A DNA stretch of 64,000 nt from Ochotona curzoniae. Taxonomy: Eukaryota; Chordata; Mammalia; Lagomorpha; Ochotonidae. Within the stretch, counting starts at the first letter, position 1. Each line of letters opens with the position of its first letter. Positions 23,726 through 35,205 of this stretch are shown piece after piece. The stretch spans positions 23,635,001-23,699,000 of the forward strand of contig NW_024465421.1 of assembly GCF_017591425.1 (NCBI RefSeq). Reading direction: 5' to 3'. The notes under the pieces are model-generated. The model worked only from the letters and a program-made list of their open reading frames with translations. It did not search any database and was not told the DNA's origin. A program made the position numbers and the translations under genes.

Positions 23726-26700
23726 CTAGACAATGACCGTCTGCACCTCCAGCTGGCCCTCTGGCGAGGCAATAACCAACTCGCCACCATGCTCCAGGAT
23801 CTCGATGTCTTCTGAGGACACCATGGTCACGGTGGCCTGTTCGGAGCCAGTGGCACCCGTGCGGGCCGCAAGCACAGTGCCCTCGCTGATGGCCGAAGCC
23901 AGTGTCATGGCCACCTGCTCCGTCAGGCTCTCGGGAGTGGCGATGGTGATGGTGTCGGTGGCAGCCGCGTCCGGGCCCAGCCCTGCCTCCTGGTCCACGC
24001 TCACGTTCTGCACAATGATCTGGTGCCCAGCACTGGCCTGGTGCACGATCTGCTGCACGACCTTCATGATGTGGCTGTCCACCTGCGGGCAGCAGCTCAG
24101 CAAGGGGCTGCCCAGGGAGCTCACCACCCCTCGCCCCTCGCCCGGCCCCTCACCTCCGTCTGGGCGCCCTCAATGATCTCGGCAGCCTCGCTGGTCTCTG
24201 CGTCATCTCCTGTGGCCTGTGCAGGGTCAGAGTTCAACTTTGGCTGCCCCAGACCCCGGCCCAACCCCCTGGCCCCACACCTACTTCAATGATGTACTCC
24301 TGGGTGTCGGCCACCACAGAGGAGAACTCCACCAGCACAGTGTGGGGGTCCTCAGCCAGGACAGTGGCCGCGGCGGGACTCTCCTGGGACACCAGCAGCT
24401 CCTCCACTTCCAGCAGGCAGCCCCCTGTGTAGGCAGCTCGGTCAGGGCTTGGAAGCGCCTGGCCCTACTCCTTGCCCTTCCCACCACTGCACGGCACCCG
24501 GACCTTTGGTGCGCAGGTGTCGGTTGAGCGTGCCATGCTCGGCAAAGCCGCGGCCACACTTGTAGCACTTGAAGGGCTTCTCGCCCGTGTGGTGCCGGAC
24601 ATGCCTCACCAGAGAGCCCTTTTCCCGGAAGCCTCGGCTACAGAACTGGCACACGTGTGGCTTGTCCTCCAGGTGTGTCCGGAAGTGTACCTGCTGGGCA
24701 TTCTGTGGAGACCCAGTCAGTGGCTGCTGGCTGCATCCAGGACAGACTGCAGCTGTGCCCACCCACCCCAGGCTCAGTGAGGGGCTGGGATAACCTGCCA
24801 GGGACAAGAGGAGCCCAAGGAGGCTGGGAGCCTGAGCACGGGGGTCCAGCACCACGGCCCTGGGACCAGGGGCCCACCTTGGTCTTATAGCGCTTGCCAC
24901 ACTCAGGACAAGGGTAGGGCCGCTCATCCGAGTGCACGCGCCGGTGGCCCCGCACGTGGGCGATGGTCTTGTAGAGCTTCCCGCAGTCCCCGCAGCGGAA
25001 GCGGCGCTCATGCACATGTACCTCCTGGTGCTTCTTGAGCAGGTACGCCTTGGGGAAGGCCTTGCCGCACTGCATGCAGGGGAATGGCCTCGGCCCTGGG
25101 GCCACAGGGACATCAGGTCGCATATCTCACTCCAGGCCCCCCGTGTTCCCCCGCCACCCATGAGCCTAACCACCCACCTGCATGGCCCCTCTTGTGAGCC
25201 TCCAGAGTGGCTGCTGTCGGGAAGGTTTCACTGCACTGAGGGCATGGGTGTGTCTTGGGCGCAGCTGAGGCCTCACCGGCCACCTGCTGGGACAGCACGG
25301 GCAGGCCTGCAGGACCCAATGCAGGCCACGGGATCCTGGGCCCCATCACAGCAAGCATGCAGACCCGTGGATGCAGTGACTGTGACCCAGCCCGCCCTCC
25401 CCCCACGAGGACACAAGCAGCCCAGCACCTACTGTCTGTACCTGCTCCACTTGCAGCAGCGGCAGTCCCGGGGGGCCGTCTCCTAAGGGCTGGGGACTGG
25501 ACCGGGCAGCAGGGGCCGGGTCAAGGGGCCCTTCCTCCCCAGCACCCCGCTCGAGAACAATGCCTGAATTCTGCATGGCCTGGTGCAGGAGGTTCTCGCG
25601 GCTGCCCTCGCCCGAACAGGGAAGTTCCTCAGGGGCCGAAGGCTACAGGGGAGATGGGCACAGGCTGACATGCTGCCCATCCCCCGCCCACAGGGTGAAC
25701 CCGTGCCAGGCCCTGCCTGCCCCACCTGCTCCCTCCCCTTCCTTGCTCACTGGCTGGAAGGATTTTTTCACCACCACAACCACCACAACCACACTGATGG
25801 CCAGGTCTGTACTGTTCCTACCAGGCCCCCTGCCCAAAGCAAGACCTGGCCTGGCCTGGCCCTGCGGGGGCTTGCCAGAATGCCCCACCTCTGGGGCCAA
25901 GGCCTTCATGCCCAGGGGCAGTTCCTGCATCTGTACGTGGACTTCATGGATGACAGTGCCCTTGGCGTCCGTCACCAGATGAATCACAGGTGACGTCTCC
26001 ATGGGCTCTTCTGTCCCTGCTGAGGACGCACCTGTGCCCACACTGGACCCTGCAAAGCATAACCCCGTGAGCGGTGCAAGACCACTGCTCCAGTGCACGC
26101 ACCAAGCCCCTGGGGCCCCTGTGCTGACCCGCATGCGTGTCCTCACTGCTGACCGCTGTGTCCTTGCCCATGCTGAAGCGGATCTTCTCTGTGCATGGGG
26201 TGAGGGACTTGAGGTGCCGGGTCAGCGCCCCCGACTCCCGGAAGCTCTTCCCACACTTAGCACACTTATAGGGACGCTCATCTGTGGAGAGAGTGGAGAC
26301 AGCCTGAGCGGAAGCCAGACAGACACCTCTGCCTCCTTGGGTGGCCAGAGCCCAGCCAGAGCCCCTCACCCGTGTGCCGGCGGTGGTGCCGGATGAGCGA
26401 GCCCTTGGTCCGGAAGGAAGCCCCGCAGAGCTTGCACTCATGGTCCTTGCGGCTGCTGTGGGTGACCATGTGGGCCTTGAGGATGCTGCCCTGCGGGGGA
26501 GGAGCAGCGAGGCTCAGGGCACCTGCCCAGGAGGGAACAGGCCCAGCCAGCCCACAGCCCAGGGCTCACCGTCTTGAAGGTCTTGTGGCAGAGCATACAC
26601 ACGTAGCGGCCATCCTTGTCCACCAGCAGCCTCACCGGGGCCTGCTCGCCCTCTCCAGTGAGCCCAAGCCCCTGACGGCTCAGACTGCCGGGGGCCTCTG

Positions 26701-29700
26701 CCACCTCGGTGTCCCCCGGCTCAGCCGCAGCCACAATGACCTCTTTGATGTGCTCACCACCTGGGAAGAGGCCCCATCAGGTCAGGATGTGCCAGGGAGC
26801 CCAGGGAGCTGGGGCTGCCTGGATGCCCTCCCCTGGCACTCAGCAGCCATGGGGCAAGGGCTGGGGGAAGGGGGTACAGCCTCTCCACAGCCCACAGGAA
26901 GGAAGGAAAACACACACACCCCGACCCTGTGCGCAGGGGAGCTGCAGGGGACCCAGCCTGAGCAGGCACCCCAACCCATGTGCCAAGGGAGCAGGCAGGC
27001 CCAGTCACACTTTGTGCCCTTAACAATGACAAGAAGGAAGCAGCTGTGGCGCTGAGCTGGCACCGTGTTGACAGCTGTACTCCTCACGCGGCAGGAAGGC
27101 AGCTGTGACTCAGCAGCTCACGCGTGCCCAGCCAGTGCCCACGCCAGAGTCGCCTTCCCAGAGGACGCGGACCTCTGAGGATGAGGCTCCTTAGGAGGCG
27201 CAGAGACAAGGGGACACGGCCCAGACAGGATACACAGGCTTGTCTACAGAGTCGAGGCGGGCAGGCCTGCTGGCGGCTCAGGCCTGCCCCAAGGCAGGCA
27301 CAAGCTCGGCCCACCTCCCGCCGCCCCGGGTGAGCACCAGGCCAGCAGGAGCAGTGGCCAGAGCCTGTCGAACCAGCCAGATGGCCCAGGTACAGACTCA
27401 GGGCACTCAAGGTATCGCCAAAGCAAGATCACAAGGCAAAAGACAGGGTGCCCAAGAGGAACCCTAAGGCCCAGGGAGGGGCTGGGCACCCCTACAGGGA
27501 AGGGCGACCCACAGGGCCAGCAGTCTGCTGCCCTAGCACATACAGATCCTGCCAGCACCCAGAGGACTCAATCCCACCAGGGTTGGGCACAGCCCCACCT
27601 CCACAGGAATTATTCCTGTCCCTGGGTGGTAACGGGGCGTCTATCCCAGGGACACAGGGAAAGGGCCCAGAGCCAGTGCACAGCTCCCTTCCCAGGCCCC
27701 AGGTTGGCCTCAACCGCCTCTTCCGGGAATCACTCCCCAGGCTTTCCCAAGGCCCAGTCCTCCCTGTTGCCCAAACCTACTTCCTGTCCAGCTGCCCAAA
27801 CACCCACCTGCCTTGGCTCCTTCCCAGCAGCCACCCCCAGGACGACATTCCCTTCCCAACTTCTTGCCACATAAAGCCCCGGCCAGCCTTCCCAGTGTGA
27901 CGGCTACACACCTAAGTCCCGTTCCACCGGTCCTCCCCTGCCCACACCCCAGGCTGCCCTTTCCACACCCCCTGCCCGTGTGTGTTTATCCGTCCCAGTT
28001 AACGAGAGCTTGACCCAACCTAGTGCACGTCACATCGGCCCTGCTACTGAGAGCGGGCTTCAAAAAGGCCCAGTGACAGTGCACGCTCATAAAGACGATC
28101 AGCCAGCAAGCATCCCTCCCACACCAGAGGGAGCGGTGCCCAGGGAGGTGATGGGCACATTGGACAGCCAGTCGTGCCAGCAGCTGCAGTGCCAAGCACC
28201 TGTCTGCCTCAGGTGCTTGCCACCCCACAGCCAGCTGCTGAGGCTGGCCCAGGTGGCTGCTGCCAGAAGGAACCACAAAGATCCTGGCAGGAAGTAAAAC
28301 AGCCCCAGGCCTGATGCCATTGGCTTACCCACGAGATCGGGTGCATGTCTGATGTCTGCCGCCTCTACCACGATGTGGGCCACGGTGACGGGCTCTTCAG
28401 GGCCTGCCGCTGCCGGCACCACCTAGGGAGGTGGAGAGGACAAGCCATGGGCTCCAGAGCACCCAGGGGAGAGGCTGGCCCTCAAGGGAGTACAGGCTCA
28501 GGGCTGTGCCTGCAGGACCGCTGAAGTTGCCTGCCCAGACACTCCACTGCAACTCCCCTGGCCGCCAGGGCAGGAGACAGAGCCATGAGCATGGGCACAG
28601 CAGCTCTGGCCTGAGGTCCACTGCTTACGAGAACAAAGGCCTGGACAGCACTCAGAAAAGGGCCGCACAATGAGGGGTCGAGGCCTTGCTGCGGGAGGCC
28701 CAGGTCAAGAGCCCGAGGTCAGGTGCGTGTTGACAGGGCCCTCTGCTGGTGGCCTGAGGCCAGTGCCTTCCCAGGTCCCCTTGCTGCCTGCCCAGTCTCA
28801 GGCAGTGTGGACAGCCACAAGCACATTATGAGCCCAGCCAAATGGGCCACTCCATTGACAAGGCAACAGGACCCACAGGGCCACACTTTGGAACCCAGAA
28901 GATCACTTAGGAGACAAGTGCTACCAGAATGCCCTCGAGCCAAAGGGGAAGGGCCCTGAGACCCCAAGAAAGGAGAGGCCCCCAACTGTGCAGGCTTCAG
29001 CCAGAGGCTGCTGAGAAGATCAGGCCACCCCACCAGACTCCCCTCACCATGGCCAGAGGCCTGTCCTGGCCCGCAGCTCCTGGTCCGGGGAAGAGGTTTA
29101 CCTCTTGGCCCAGCAGGGCTGCAGCAGCAGGACCAGCAGGCAAGGCCTCCTGGGGTGCCCGCTGGCAGACCTTCTGGATCTTGTGCTGGACAAAGTCCTC
29201 CAAGGCCGTGAACTCGGCCTGACAGCGACCACATCTGTGCACGTCATCTTCATCTGCAATGAGATGGCATCAGCAGGACCTGTCCAGCTTCCCTCCAGCC
29301 CAAGACCCAACTCACCTGAGGATGCCAGGGGAAACGGAGCTCTCCCTCCCCCCGCCCTGCAGGTGCACCCTGGGGAGCCCAGCACCCACCAGGAGGGCAT
29401 GGGGGAAGACCTGTCACACACACTTCAGGTGCCAAGGTCTGCTATGGCCGTCTAACCCAAAGCTTGATTTTAGCCAATAGGGAAAAGGTAGCCAGAAGGG
29501 CAGGAGCCGGAGGTGTGCCCACATTGGTTTGGGGACAACAGAGGACTAGGAGGCCTAAATGTGCCCCTGGGGACCAGTGGAGTCACTGCCTCCTGTCATG
29601 GGTGCTGGCCCGGGGCGCATGCTGGACAACAGGACCCAGCTCGTGTGTCAATGCCAAGAGGGCCTTCCCATCACGCCCTGCCCCCGGTCCTGGCCCTGCT

Positions 29701-30875
29701 GTCCCTCAGCTCCCGCCAGCACCCTAGGGAAGCCCATGCTGGACAAGGGGGTCAGCCACGAGACCACGAGAGGAGGAATCTGAGCCCAGTCCTGACACCC
29801 ACTGTCTGTGCAAAGTGGGGGCTGGCCCTTGCGCTGCCTCAAATGTACCAGCCCTCAGGCCAAGTCAGACCTGGGTCTGCTGCCTGGCATGTTTGCTGGA
29901 TTAACACGCCCTCAAAGGGCCAGACTGCTGCCACCACCCACCTGCAGCCTGCTCAGGATGGCCAGTCGGGAGCTGAGCGCCTGGGGCTCTGGCAGGCCAC
30001 TCAGGGAGTTGGCTCCAAGGTGTTGCCACTGAAGCAGACCCCCTGCCTAAGGCCTAGCACAGGGACACACCCTGAGGCAGGCACCGCCCCTTGGGGTACT
30101 GCCCCTCTCCCCGCTGCCAGGAATCAAGAGACAACCCTGTACCACTCAGAACCCGTAGGGACAGGGGAATGGAAAGATCCCTTCCACTGGTCACTGCCAG
30201 CCGCCCCTTCCCGTCCTAGCCAAGGCAGTCTTCCAGGAAAACCTCGGACAGTACAGCCCAAAGTTGTGTCCCCTACAGCCGTGAGTACCCCTAAATGGGC
30301 CCTCGGAGTGTCCCTGTACCGAGCTGCAATGCACCTGCCATCTGAGCCCCCCGGAGTGACAGGGGCTAGATCGGGGCGTGCGGGAGGCGAGGACCAAGTG
30401 CTCCCAGCTCAGGGGCTGCGGCAGCCGCTCCTCCGGGGCTCAGGCGGCTGGGGTCACCTGCCCCATCCGCGCCGGGAAGTGACAGGCCCGGCTCCGCCCC
30501 CGGCCCCGAGTGGGCTGTCAGGTGCAGCGGGGCCCAGGCCCGGGGCTGCGGCGTCCGCCCGGGCGCGCCTGCGAGCGCGCGGCGATCGGAGGCCGTGCGG
30601 GGCCCGGGGCTCCGCGAGCGTCCGCCGCGTCCACAGCTCAGCTCCGGCCACCCAGGCCTCCGCCGGCCCAGGCTGCGCGGCCCCCACCCCGGCCGCACCC
30701 TGCCCCGTCCGGCGCCGTTACCTTCCTCACTGAAGGGCGCCGGGAGGCCCAGGAAGCCGCCGGGGGCCAAGGCCTCCGCCGCCGCGACCCCGCCCTCACC
30801 CACTTCCCTCCCGGCTTCGGCCCGGGCTGCTGCCGTATGAGCGGCCGTCACCCGCACTGCCATCGCGCCCTCCAT
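23726..30875 (-). CDS. E4F1: E4F1, zinc-finger transcription factor and ubiquitin ligase
   Basis: Fourteen exons: 30875-30722, 29253-29102, 28422-28329, 26760-26570, 26490-26370, 26281-26129, 26049-25889, 25642-25429, 25306-25178, 25095-24878, 24702-24504, 24424-24285, 24216-24154, 24082-23726; 781 residues (human 784). E4F1 binds promoters of mitochondrial and checkpoint genes and ubiquitylates p53. An N-terminal Cys pair (HRCGRCQAEF) with the downstream His begins the ligase region. C2H2 fingers follow in two groups: three at about 188-265, and six at about 434-595 (HPCPQC, FPCMQC, FRCGDC, YPCPEC, HVCQFC, FKCYKC). The third and the last finger lack the final His, as in human. An acidic/Thr C-terminus ends QLEVQTVIV. 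The exon 8 donor is the least certain (GTA-G/GTGCTG chosen for phase). Confidence 0.95.
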
Positions 30876-31180
30876 GTCGCAACGCGCCGCAGGAAGATGG
30901 CGGATTTACGACCGTGTCGTCATAACAACGGGCCGCTCCGAGGTCGGCGTGCAGGAACGGGAGGCGGGCGGGGTGCGGTTGACGGACAGGCAGGGGGTGG
31001 GGCCACATGTGGGTGTGGCTGCCGGCCTCGCAGAGGTGGAGTCTCGTTGGTAGAGAGCCGTGATGGAACGGAACCGCGGCGTATGGGTGGGCGGGGGCGT
31101 GTCCAGCAGAAGGACCGCCCCGTGGGCGTGAGCTGGCGCTTCGGGGCGTGTCCAGATCGGAAGAACCCGGGGCTGGCTTT
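30420..31180 (-). promoter_or_regulatory. E4F1: E4F1 CpG-island promoter
   Basis: CpG-rich block spanning the first exon. A YY1-type motif AAGATGGCGG (30894-30903, plus strand) lies 19 bases upstream of the start codon, and TGACGAC (minus strand, about 30914-30920) just beyond. No TATA box. The fragment 30722-30875 holds the first coding exon. Confidence 0.75.
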
Positions 31181-31607
31181 GCACCCGCCGGGGCTGTCAA
31201 CCGCTTGGAGCCGGAGCGAAGTAGCTTGCTGGTCCTGCGTGATTCCTCTCTGAGCTCAAAGGGCCGACACGGAGCTGCGGCGCTCGCTACGCTGCCGTCC
31301 CTGCGTGATCACCCCGGGCCAAGTGCGGGCGGCCTTGGAGGAATACTTCATCCTTTTGCATATGTTTAGACTGCGTTAGATCCCCGCAGAGTTCGCCCTT
31401 CTAGTACACTCATTCAGCGCCCCTGCAGCCACGCACCTGCGCTGTGTGGCTTTGCCGGCTCTGCCTTTGGTCCCGCAGGCTGGCCCGGTTCGTCTGTGGG
31501 TCGGAGGCACGTCCCACCGTGTGGATGAGTCCCACATCTTGTTGGTTTCCAGACGCTGTGAACCTGGCAGCCCTGACATTGCTGTGCTCGCTCTTTCTTT
31601 CTTTTAC

Positions 31608-31787
31608 CATTTTTTTTTTAATTGGAAAGTCAGATCTACAGAGAGGAGGAAAGACGGAAAGATCTTCTGTGCCATGATTTACTCCCCAGATGACCACAAC
31701 GCCTGGAGCTGAGCCGATCGAAAGCATGAACCAGCGTCCATATGGGACCCCAGCGTGTGCAAGCCGAGGACTTTAGCTGCTAGGCCC
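31608..31787 (-). mobile_element. C-type SINE with internal deletion
   Basis: T-rich end and CT-block at the left, then CTGAGCCGATCGAAAGC jumps directly to ATGAACCAGCGTCCATATGG and the head. About 130 bp of the element body (from GAAGCCAGGAG to the start of the B-box region) is missing. Confidence 0.88.
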
Positions 31788-31857
31788 TCCTTTTTTTTTT
31801 TTTTTTAAGCTCACATTTAATTAGTTGTTTGGAATAAAGCCCTTGATGGGACTAGCT

Positions 31858-31912
31858 TGCAATACCCATCATTCCCATTTTAAAGATGAAATAAGGGAGG
31901 CTGATGGGCCAC
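31858..31912 (+). repeat. MIR-like fragment
   Basis: CATTCCCATTTTAAAGATGA followed by AATAAGGGAGGCTGA and CACTTGCC resembles the core of the ancient mammalian MIR SINE (CCCATTTTACAGATGAGGAA...). Short and diverged. Confidence 0.5.
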
Positions 31913-32072
31913 TTGCCAGGGGACTGTCCTGGAGACCAGCTATGGGGACGCACCCGCTCTCCTCTCCCAGCCAGCTGCTTGCCCACAGATGAGGCGCCAG
32001 GGCCAGGAAGGCTGGCTCCACCCTGGGAAGGGAGACAGCGGAACCTGCCAGAAGCTAGGATGTGTCAGTTTA

Positions 32073-32325
32073 AGATGTACTTGAAAGTCAGAGCTACAGA
32101 AAAGGGTCTTTCCACTCATCCACTCCCCAGAGGGCCACAGCGGCCAGGACTGAAGCCAGGAGCTTCTCCAGGTCTCCCGTGTGGGTGCAGGGGCTAGGCA
32201 CCAGAGCCATCCTGCACTGCTTTCTCAAGCCCTAAGCAGGGAGCCGGATGGGAAGTGGAGCAGCCGGCACAGGTGTCACTGCCCGTGTGGGATGCCGCTG
32301 TGGCAGGCAGAGGTCACTGCCTTGG
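32073..32325 (-). mobile_element. C-type SINE, diverged
   Basis: Inverted copy: TTGAAAGTCAGAGCTACAGA, CTCATCCACTCCCCAGAGGG, GAAGCCAGGAGCTTCTCCAG, GGGAGCCGGATGGGAAGTGG, then a poorly preserved head. Edges are approximate. Confidence 0.82.
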
Positions 32326-32449
32326 GCAGATAATACGGAACAGCTTATTAAAAGAGATTTATCTGGGTTTATAGTCCTGGCCCAGGGTCAAGGGGTGAAG
32401 AACCTAGGCGTTTTCTGTTTTTGTGATTCTGCCTTAATAGCTTGGCTGG

Positions 32450-32880
32450 GGGCTGTGTGAATTCCAGGCCTGATAGTCTACGTGACACCCAGCAGGACAC
32501 CTGGCAGGTCACGTAGGCAGACCACTCCCCAGGAAAGAGGTACCTGGTATTTGATAAGATCCACCGCCCTATAGCTCATCAGGTTGTACTTTTTGAAAGT
32601 TGCTTGCTTCAAACCCACCAATAGAAGCCTGCTATGTCATGACTGTATAATTAAGAGCCTGAAATGTACAAGAACGCTAGGCTGTTGAACTGGGGGCTCT
32701 CTGGCTGTGCTCCCCTTCTCTATATCCCTCCCTGCTGATCCTGCAGCAGCCTGGGCTGTGGCTGTCCCTCCCCCGCCCAGCCCTGCTGGGGGAGGTGGCT
32801 GGGAGACCTAGGCGAAGCTGAATAAACCACCTTTATGCCTTAGCACAGACTTCAGACTGGATGATTATCTGGGTACAACG
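32450..32880 (+). mobile_element. Solitary LTR-like block
   Basis: About 425 bp beginning TGTGTGAATTCC and ending near CTGGGTACA. It has, in order, CCAAT (32618-32622), TATAA (32646-32650) and AATAAA (32821-32826) in an LTR-like spacing, with a short segment after the poly(A) signal. No gag, pol or env-like frame adjoins it and I see no clear target duplication, so this is an inference from layout only; it would be a lone LTR with no coding capacity. Confidence 0.45.
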
Positions 32881-33480
32881 GGCGCATCTGGTGACAGCCT
32901 TCCTGAGGTCAGACAGGGCACCCGCAGCTGAGGCAGGGAGTCCGTGCGTGTGTGCTCTGGTCCCTCTAGTCCCGCACAAGCCTCCCTACGGACTTTATGT
33001 AACACTAATCAGCTCCCTAAAGCCCGGCCCGTAAACACCATAGTCGGATTAGGGGGTTAAACTCCAACCTGAGTGGCAGGGTAAGCTGGCACTCGTGGCC
33101 ACAGCATCCCATATGGGGATGCAAGCTCAGCTCCCAGCTGCTGCGCTTCCGACCTGCACCTCCCCACAGGACACCCCTGGAGTGTGGCTTCAGTGGTCCG
33201 CGGTCTTGCCCAGAGGCCTTGGGTGGTCTTCTGGGGCCTTCCGGGGTGCACTGGCAGGGAGCTGGATTGGGAACTGGCGCGGGGGACACCAGCGTGCAGT
33301 TCTGGGCTGGACCACACCACACGGTACGATCCACCGAGGAAGGACATGGCCCCAGGGTGGAAATCCTACAGCGGTGGTGCCTAGGGACTGTCGTTCCGGG
33401 TGGGTTGTGCTCCTGTGGGCGCCCCACTCGGTGCACTCTGTAGGACGCCTCTGCCCGCGCCAGTCCCTGTGACCGACAAA
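32881..33480. other. Upstream flank of the PGP CpG island
   Basis: About 600 bp with no supported gene. A degraded SINE-like phrase (GGCAGGGAGCTGGATTGGGA, 33259-33278) suggests a very old inserted element, but the rest is not alignable by eye. Confidence 0.4.
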
Positions 33481-34085
33481 GGTGACCAGAGTGACGGCTG
33501 GCGCGCCGCAGGTCGGCTCCTCCGACCCCGTGACTCCTGCTTCTGACGAGCCAAGGCCGGGGCGCGGGCGACGGGAGGGTCGGCTCCGGGGAGCAGCCGG
33601 GACGTGCCGACGACGTGTGCCGCGTGGGGGGACACCCGCCGCAGCGCTGCGGACGTGACCCGGGCCCGCCCACCGAGCCGCAGCCAATCCGCGGCCGGCT
33701 GACCACGCCTCCAATGGCCGCGCCGTCCCGCGGCCGCCAATCAGCAGTCTCCCGCCGCCCTGAGCAGGCCGGCGGCGCGTCCTCAGCCGGCGCTCGGCTG
33801 CCAGTGCCGGTGGGCGTCCCGCCAGCCAATCACCGGTGGAGACCCGAGCCCGCCGCCAATGGCCGCCAGCTTGCCCCCTCCTGGCCGAGGCGATTGGCGG
33901 ACGGTCCTGTGGGCTCCCGCGGGAGGCCCGGGCGGATTGGCGCAGGCAGGAGCCAATGAGCGGCGCCCGCGAGGCGGCGGGCCAATGAGCGCGCCGGGGG
34001 CGGGGCGGGCGCCGCGGCGGGCGGCTGTAAGGAGCGGCCGGTGACGGCGCGGGCGGCTGAGGCCGGTGGCTGCGGACAGGCGAGC
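33480..34085 (+). promoter_or_regulatory. PGP: PGP CpG-island promoter with nine CCAAT boxes
   Basis: CpG-rich, TATA-less. CCAAT pentamers on the plus strand at 33684, 33711, 33737, 33826, 33856, 33953 and 33982, and ATTGG (inverted CCAAT) at 33893 and 33936: nine in 303 bp. Several share the longer NF-Y-type context GCCAAT(C/G). The start codon is at 34086. Confidence 0.85.
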
Positions 34086-35175
34086 ATGGCGGAAGCGGCG
34101 GAGGCCGGCGATGCCGACGGCCGCTGCGTGCGGCTGAGCGCCGAGCGGGCCCGGGCGCTGCTGGCCGACGTGGACACGCTGCTGTTCGACTGCGACGGCG
34201 TCCTGTGGCGCGGCGAGACGGCCGTGCCCGGCGCGCCCGAGGCCCTGCAGGCGCTGCGGGCCCAGGGCAAGCGCCTGGGCTTCATCACCAACAACAGCAG
34301 CAAGACCCGCCAGGCCTACGCCGAGAAGCTGCGGCGCCTGGGCTTCGGCGGCCCCGCGGAGCCCGACGCCGGCCCCGAGGTCTTCGGCACGGCCTACTGC
34401 ACCGCGCTCTACCTGCGCCAGCGCCTGGCGGGCACGCCGGCCCCGAAAGCCTACGTGCTGGGCAGCCCGGCCCTGGCCGCCGAGCTCGAGGCCGTGGGCG
34501 TCGCCAGCGTGGGCGTGGGGCCCGAGCCGCTGCGGGGAGACGGCCCCGGCGACTGGCTGTCGGCGCCGCTGGAGCCCGGCGTGGGCGCCGTGGTGGTGGG
34601 CTTCGACCCGCACTTCAGCTACATGAAGCTCACCACCGCCCTGCGCTACCTGCAGCAGCCCGGCTGCCTGCTCGTGGGCACCAACATGGACAACCGGCTG
34701 CCCCTGGAGAACGGCCTCTTCATCGCCGGTCCGTGCGCGCCGGGGACGGGAGGCCGGGGGCGGGCGGCGACCCCCACCCCGACCCCGGCTCTGACCGCGG
34801 GCGCGCTCGTGTCCGTCCCCCCTCCCTCCCTTCCCTGTCCGCCGCACAGGTACCGGCTGCCTCGTCCAAGCCGTGGAGATGGCGGCCCAGCGCCAGGCTG
34901 ACATCATAGGCAAGCCCAGCCGCTTCATCTTCGACTGCGTGTCCCAGGAGTACGGCATCGACCCCGCGCGCACCGTCATGGTGGGTGACCGCCTGGACAC
35001 CGACATCCTGCTGGGCGCCACCTGCGGCCTCAAGACCATCCTCACCCTCACGGGCGTGTCCACACTCGGGGACGTGCGGCGCAATCGGGAAAGTGACTGC
35101 GTGTCCAAGAAGAAGATGGTCCCGGACTTCTACGTGGACAGCATCGCCGACCTCCTGCCCGCCCTCCGGGGTTAA
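34086..35175 (+). CDS. PGP: PGP, phosphoglycolate / glycerol-3-phosphate phosphatase
   Basis: Two exons, 34086-34728 and 34850-35175, giving 322 residues (human 321). PGP is a cytosolic HAD-superfamily phosphatase that hydrolyses 2-phosphoglycolate, other dead-end glycolytic metabolites and glycerol-3-phosphate. HAD motif I is FDCDGVLW (nucleophile Asp35, general acid Asp37), motif [11 protein letters not shown], motif III the Lys in IGKPS, and motif [13 protein letters not shown]. The C2-type cap lies between motifs II and III. The ATG (GCGAGCATGG) is the first in the island. Exon 1 is extremely GC-rich, which leaves long open frames on the opposite strand; these are not genes. Confidence 0.97.
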
Positions 35176-35199
35176 AGGTCGGGGCTTTTTCACTCACAG

Positions 35200-35205
35200 A
35201 ATAAA
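35200..35205 (+). terminator. PGP: PGP proximal poly(A) signal
   Basis: AATAAA only 24 bp after the PGP stop. A second AATAAA at 36073-36078 could give a longer 3' UTR of about 0.9 kb. Confidence 0.7.

Noticed and set aside
25765..25796. CCACCACAAC-type simple repeat in an E4F1 intron
   Set aside because: Very short imperfect repeat with no evident role.
29513..30733. 406-residue plus-strand frame in the E4F1 first intron
   Set aside because: Runs from intron into the CpG island opposite E4F1 exon 1; no domain and no plausible splice partners.
30911..30925. TGACGAC next to the E4F1 start as an E4F1 autoregulatory site
   Set aside because: Only a partial match to the remembered E4F1 core (TGACGT); not enough to claim autoregulation.
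33783..35108. 441-residue frame antisense to PGP
   Set aside because: Exactly opposite the extremely GC-rich PGP exon 1 and its promoter; Ala/Arg/Pro-rich shadow of a real gene.
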